This document shows, one piece after another, positions 31,882 through 33,193 of a stretch of DNA of 33,193 nt. How positions within the stretch are numbered: the first letter of the stretch is position 1; every line of letters starts with the position of its first letter. Below the pieces are notes generated by a model. That model was given only the letters and a program-made list of their open reading frames with translations. It did not search any database and had not been told where the DNA came from. Position numbers and translations under genes: made by a program. This DNA comes from Variovorax sp. E3. GTDB taxonomy: Bacteria > Pseudomonadota > Gammaproteobacteria > Burkholderiales > Burkholderiaceae_C. The DNA is taken from NCBI RefSeq assembly GCF_016082275.1, contig NZ_MOWM01000077.1, forward strand, positions 1 to 33,193. Reading direction: 5' to 3'.

Positions 31882-32844
31882 ATGAACCATCCTTTCGTCA
31901 TCGTCCCGTCGCTGTCCGCCATCGCCATCGCCTACACCCAGGGCAACCTGATCGCCGACAAGGTGCTGCCGCGCGTGCCGGTCTACACCGAACAGTTCAA
32001 CCATCAGAAGTACGCGCTCGGCGAAGCCTTTGCCGCGCCCGACACGCTCGTCGGCCGCAAGAGCGCGCCCAACCAGATCACCTGGGGTTCCGAGATGGTG
32101 CCCGCATCGGTTCAGGACCACGCACTCGACACGCCCGTGCCGAATGCGGACGTCAACGCCTACAACCTGGCGAAACAGTCCGGCACCGGCTATGTCGGCC
32201 AGGCCGACCCGCTGAGCCGCGCCACCAAGCTGGTGATGCAGTCGGTGCAGAACCGCCGCGAGAAGCGTACGGCCGACCTGGTCTTCAACAAGAACAGCTA
32301 CAACGTGAACAACCGCGAAACGCTGGTGTCCGGCTTCTGGGACGACTACGCGAACAGCGATCCGCTCGTGCAGATCGACGAGTACTTCGACGGCATGGTG
32401 ATGCGCCCCTCTATCGCCGTGTTCGGCCGGCGCGTGGCCTCGAAGCTGCGCCGCCACCCGAAGATTTGCAAGGCGGTATTCGGCAACAACACTGACGCGG
32501 GCAAGGTGCCGCTGCAAGCCCTGGCCGACGAGATCGGCGTGGAAGAGATCCTCGTCGGGGATGCATGGATCAACACGGCCGCCCCGGGCCAGCCCGCCAA
32601 CCTGGTGCGCGTCTGGGGCAACCACGCGGCGTTCCTGGCGCGCAACAAGGAAGCGGACACCCAGTTCGGCGTGACCTTCGGCTACACGGCGCAGTTCGGC
32701 GACCAGGTTGCCGGGACCATCGAAGACCCGGACGTCGGCATGCGCGGCGGCCAGCGCGTGCGCGCCGGTGAATCGGTGCGCGAGCTGGTCGTCGCCAACG
32801 ACATGGGGTTCTTCGTCGAGAACGCCATCAACCCGGCCGGCTAA
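31882..32844 (+). CDS. Major capsid protein (BcepMu gp34-like)
   Basis: A 320-residue major capsid protein, HK97-type fold expected. Recognisable stretches are LIADKVLPRVPVYTEQFNHQKYALGEAF at the start, then IDEYFDGMVMRPSIAVFG and GVEEILVGDAWINTA, and the end GESVRELVVANDMGFFVENAI. AGGA precedes the ATG. It follows the decoration protein, the usual protease-decoration-capsid order. Confidence 0.9.
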   Translation: MNHPFVIVPSLSAIAIAYTQGNLIADKVLPRVPVYTEQFNHQKYALGEAFAAPDTLVGRKSAPNQITWGSEMVPASVQDHALDTPVPNADVNAYNLAKQSGTGYVGQADPLSRATKLVMQSVQNRREKRTADLVFNKNSYNVNNRETLVSGFWDDYANSDPLVQIDEYFDGMVMRPSIAVFGRRVASKLRRHPKICKAVFGNNTDAGKVPLQALADEIGVEEILVGDAWINTAAPGQPANLVRVWGNHAAFLARNKEADTQFGVTFGYTAQFGDQVAGTIEDPDVGMRGGQRVRAGESVRELVVANDMGFFVENAINPAG

Positions 32845-32866
32845 GGCGCCTGTCCCATTGACCGGG

Positions 32867-32891
32867 GGCGGGCTTGTCGATCAAGCCCGCC
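32867..32891. other. Strong hairpin after the capsid gene
   Basis: GGCGGGCTTG (32867-32876) pairs perfectly with CAAGCCCGCC (32882-32891) around a 5-base loop. There is no T-run, so it is more likely an mRNA-stabilising or processing hairpin than a complete terminator. Confidence 0.5.
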
Positions 32892-32919
32892 GCCGTTCTC
32901 ACATCCACACGGAGTTCAC

Positions 32920-33193
32920 ATGGACAAGATTCCAACCGGCCTGCATTTGCTCATCGCCATCTCGGCGCTGCGCCATGAGGGGAAGCGTTTCGCACCTGGT
33001 GCGACGCTTCTTCTGACGCCCGAGCATGCCCGCAATGCCTTGCTGCCGAAGGCTGCGCGCATCGCGACCGAAGAAGAGACCGCCGCCTACCTGTCCGCGC
33101 TTGCACCGCCGGCCGCAGGCGATGCCCCGGCCGCAGGCGATGCCCCGGCCGTAGGCGATGCCCCGGCCGTAGGCGATGCCCCGCCCGCAGGCG
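32920..33193 (+). CDS. Phage protein after the capsid gene, partial, with hexapeptide repeat
   Basis: An open frame starting at ATG 32920 (GGAG 5 bases upstream) that runs off the window. The first 60 residues (MDKIPTGLHLLIAISALRHE, then GKRFAPGATLLLTPEHARNAL) form a small domain. The rest is a repeated Ala/Pro/Gly/Asp hexapeptide. No family is assigned; its place suggests a head or head-tail joining protein. Confidence 0.75.
   Translation, partial: MDKIPTGLHLLIAISALRHEGKRFAPGATLLLTPEHARNALLPKAARIATEEETAAYLSALAPPAAGDAPAAGDAPAVGDAPAVGDAPPAG
33111..33193 (+). repeat. 18-base tandem repeat encoding a hexapeptide
   Basis: The unit GGCCGCAGGCGATGCCCC repeats from 33111 at exact 18-base steps: four full units and a partial fifth at the window end, encoding repeats of the form AAGDAP/AVGDAP. 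The array may continue past 33193. Confidence 0.85.

Larger units (their letters stand above)
11091..33193. mobile_element. Mu-like (BcepMu-group-like) transposable prophage, right end not included
   Basis: The region holds a DDE transposase A and ATPase B, Ner, GemA (gp16), Mor, DUF3164, DUF935 portal, Mu F-like head protein, I-type protease and capsid genes. It inserts into the 3' end of a host tetR gene with a TGT end. Head, terminase and lysis genes are on the minus strand at the left; transposition genes are on the plus strand, followed by protease and capsid genes. At least 22.1 kb is present. The tail genes must lie beyond 33193. Confidence 0.93.

Noticed and set aside
32977..33010. 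GAAGCGTTTC with flanking inverted repeat inside the last gene, similar to the late element
   Set aside because: It is coding sequence (GKRFAPG), has an extra base in the symmetric part and lacks the CTGAC side.
1..33193. CRISPR array, tRNA or rRNA genes
   Set aside because: No regularly spaced direct repeats with unique spacers, and no tRNA or rRNA-like sequence was seen.

Overview
The window is high-GC DNA of the kind found in a betaproteobacterium. The gene content and codon use suggest Comamonadaceae, possibly Variovorax, but this is inferred from protein character only. About 11 kb of host chromosome (1-11090) is followed by about 22 kb of a Mu-like transposable prophage (11091 to the window end). 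The prophage resembles the BcepMu group, and its right end lies outside the window.

Host part. On the minus strand there is a LemA lipoprotein with two TPM-domain proteins (72-2129). A plus-strand Rossmann-fold protein (2175-2933) diverges from it. A six-gene minus-strand operon (8797 down to 2941) encodes a VOC protein, a BMP/PnrA-type substrate-binding protein, a double-domain ABC ATPase, two permeases and an isochorismatase-like cysteine hydrolase. The genes mostly overlap by a few bases. The first permease carries an apparent one-base deletion. A 2-oxoglutarate/Fe(II) oxygenase (minus) and a RutR-like TetR regulator (plus) form a divergent pair further right. Between the oxygenase and the VOC gene lie two inverted copies of a structured repeat whose stems differ by compensating changes.

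Prophage part. The phage end (TGT at 11091) sits inside the last codons of the tetR gene and adds a short phage-encoded tail to it. From the left end, on the minus strand and read right to left, come: small membrane protein, holin-like protein, lytic transglycosylase, Rz/Rz1 spanins, zinc-finger protein, small coiled-coil protein, DUF1804 protein, large terminase, DUF935 portal, Gp49-family protein, DUF4406 protein and Mu F-like head protein. A lysogen-type operon follows on the same strand, made of an S24 repressor, a secreted four-cysteine protein and a CoiA-like nuclease. A phased operator array and early promoter separate it from the plus-strand early operon. That operon holds Ner, a DUF3102-like protein, transposase A, ATPase B, small early genes, DUF3164, a dATP/dGTP pyrophosphohydrolase (DUF550), GemA and Mor. 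Mor is split by an apparent one-base deletion. Then come protease with nested scaffold, a decoration protein, the major capsid protein and the start of a repeat-bearing gene.

The pieces form one temperate transposable phage with repressor-controlled early transposition and a Mor-type switch to late genes. Three copies of a near-palindromic element (GGTGAARCGYTTCACC followed by CTGAC) lie just upstream of three late transcription units, always in the same orientation relative to transcription. The split of the late genes into two opposed blocks around the early region is unusual. The most interesting candidates are the late-gene element, the two-gene cargo behind the repressor and the covarying host repeats.
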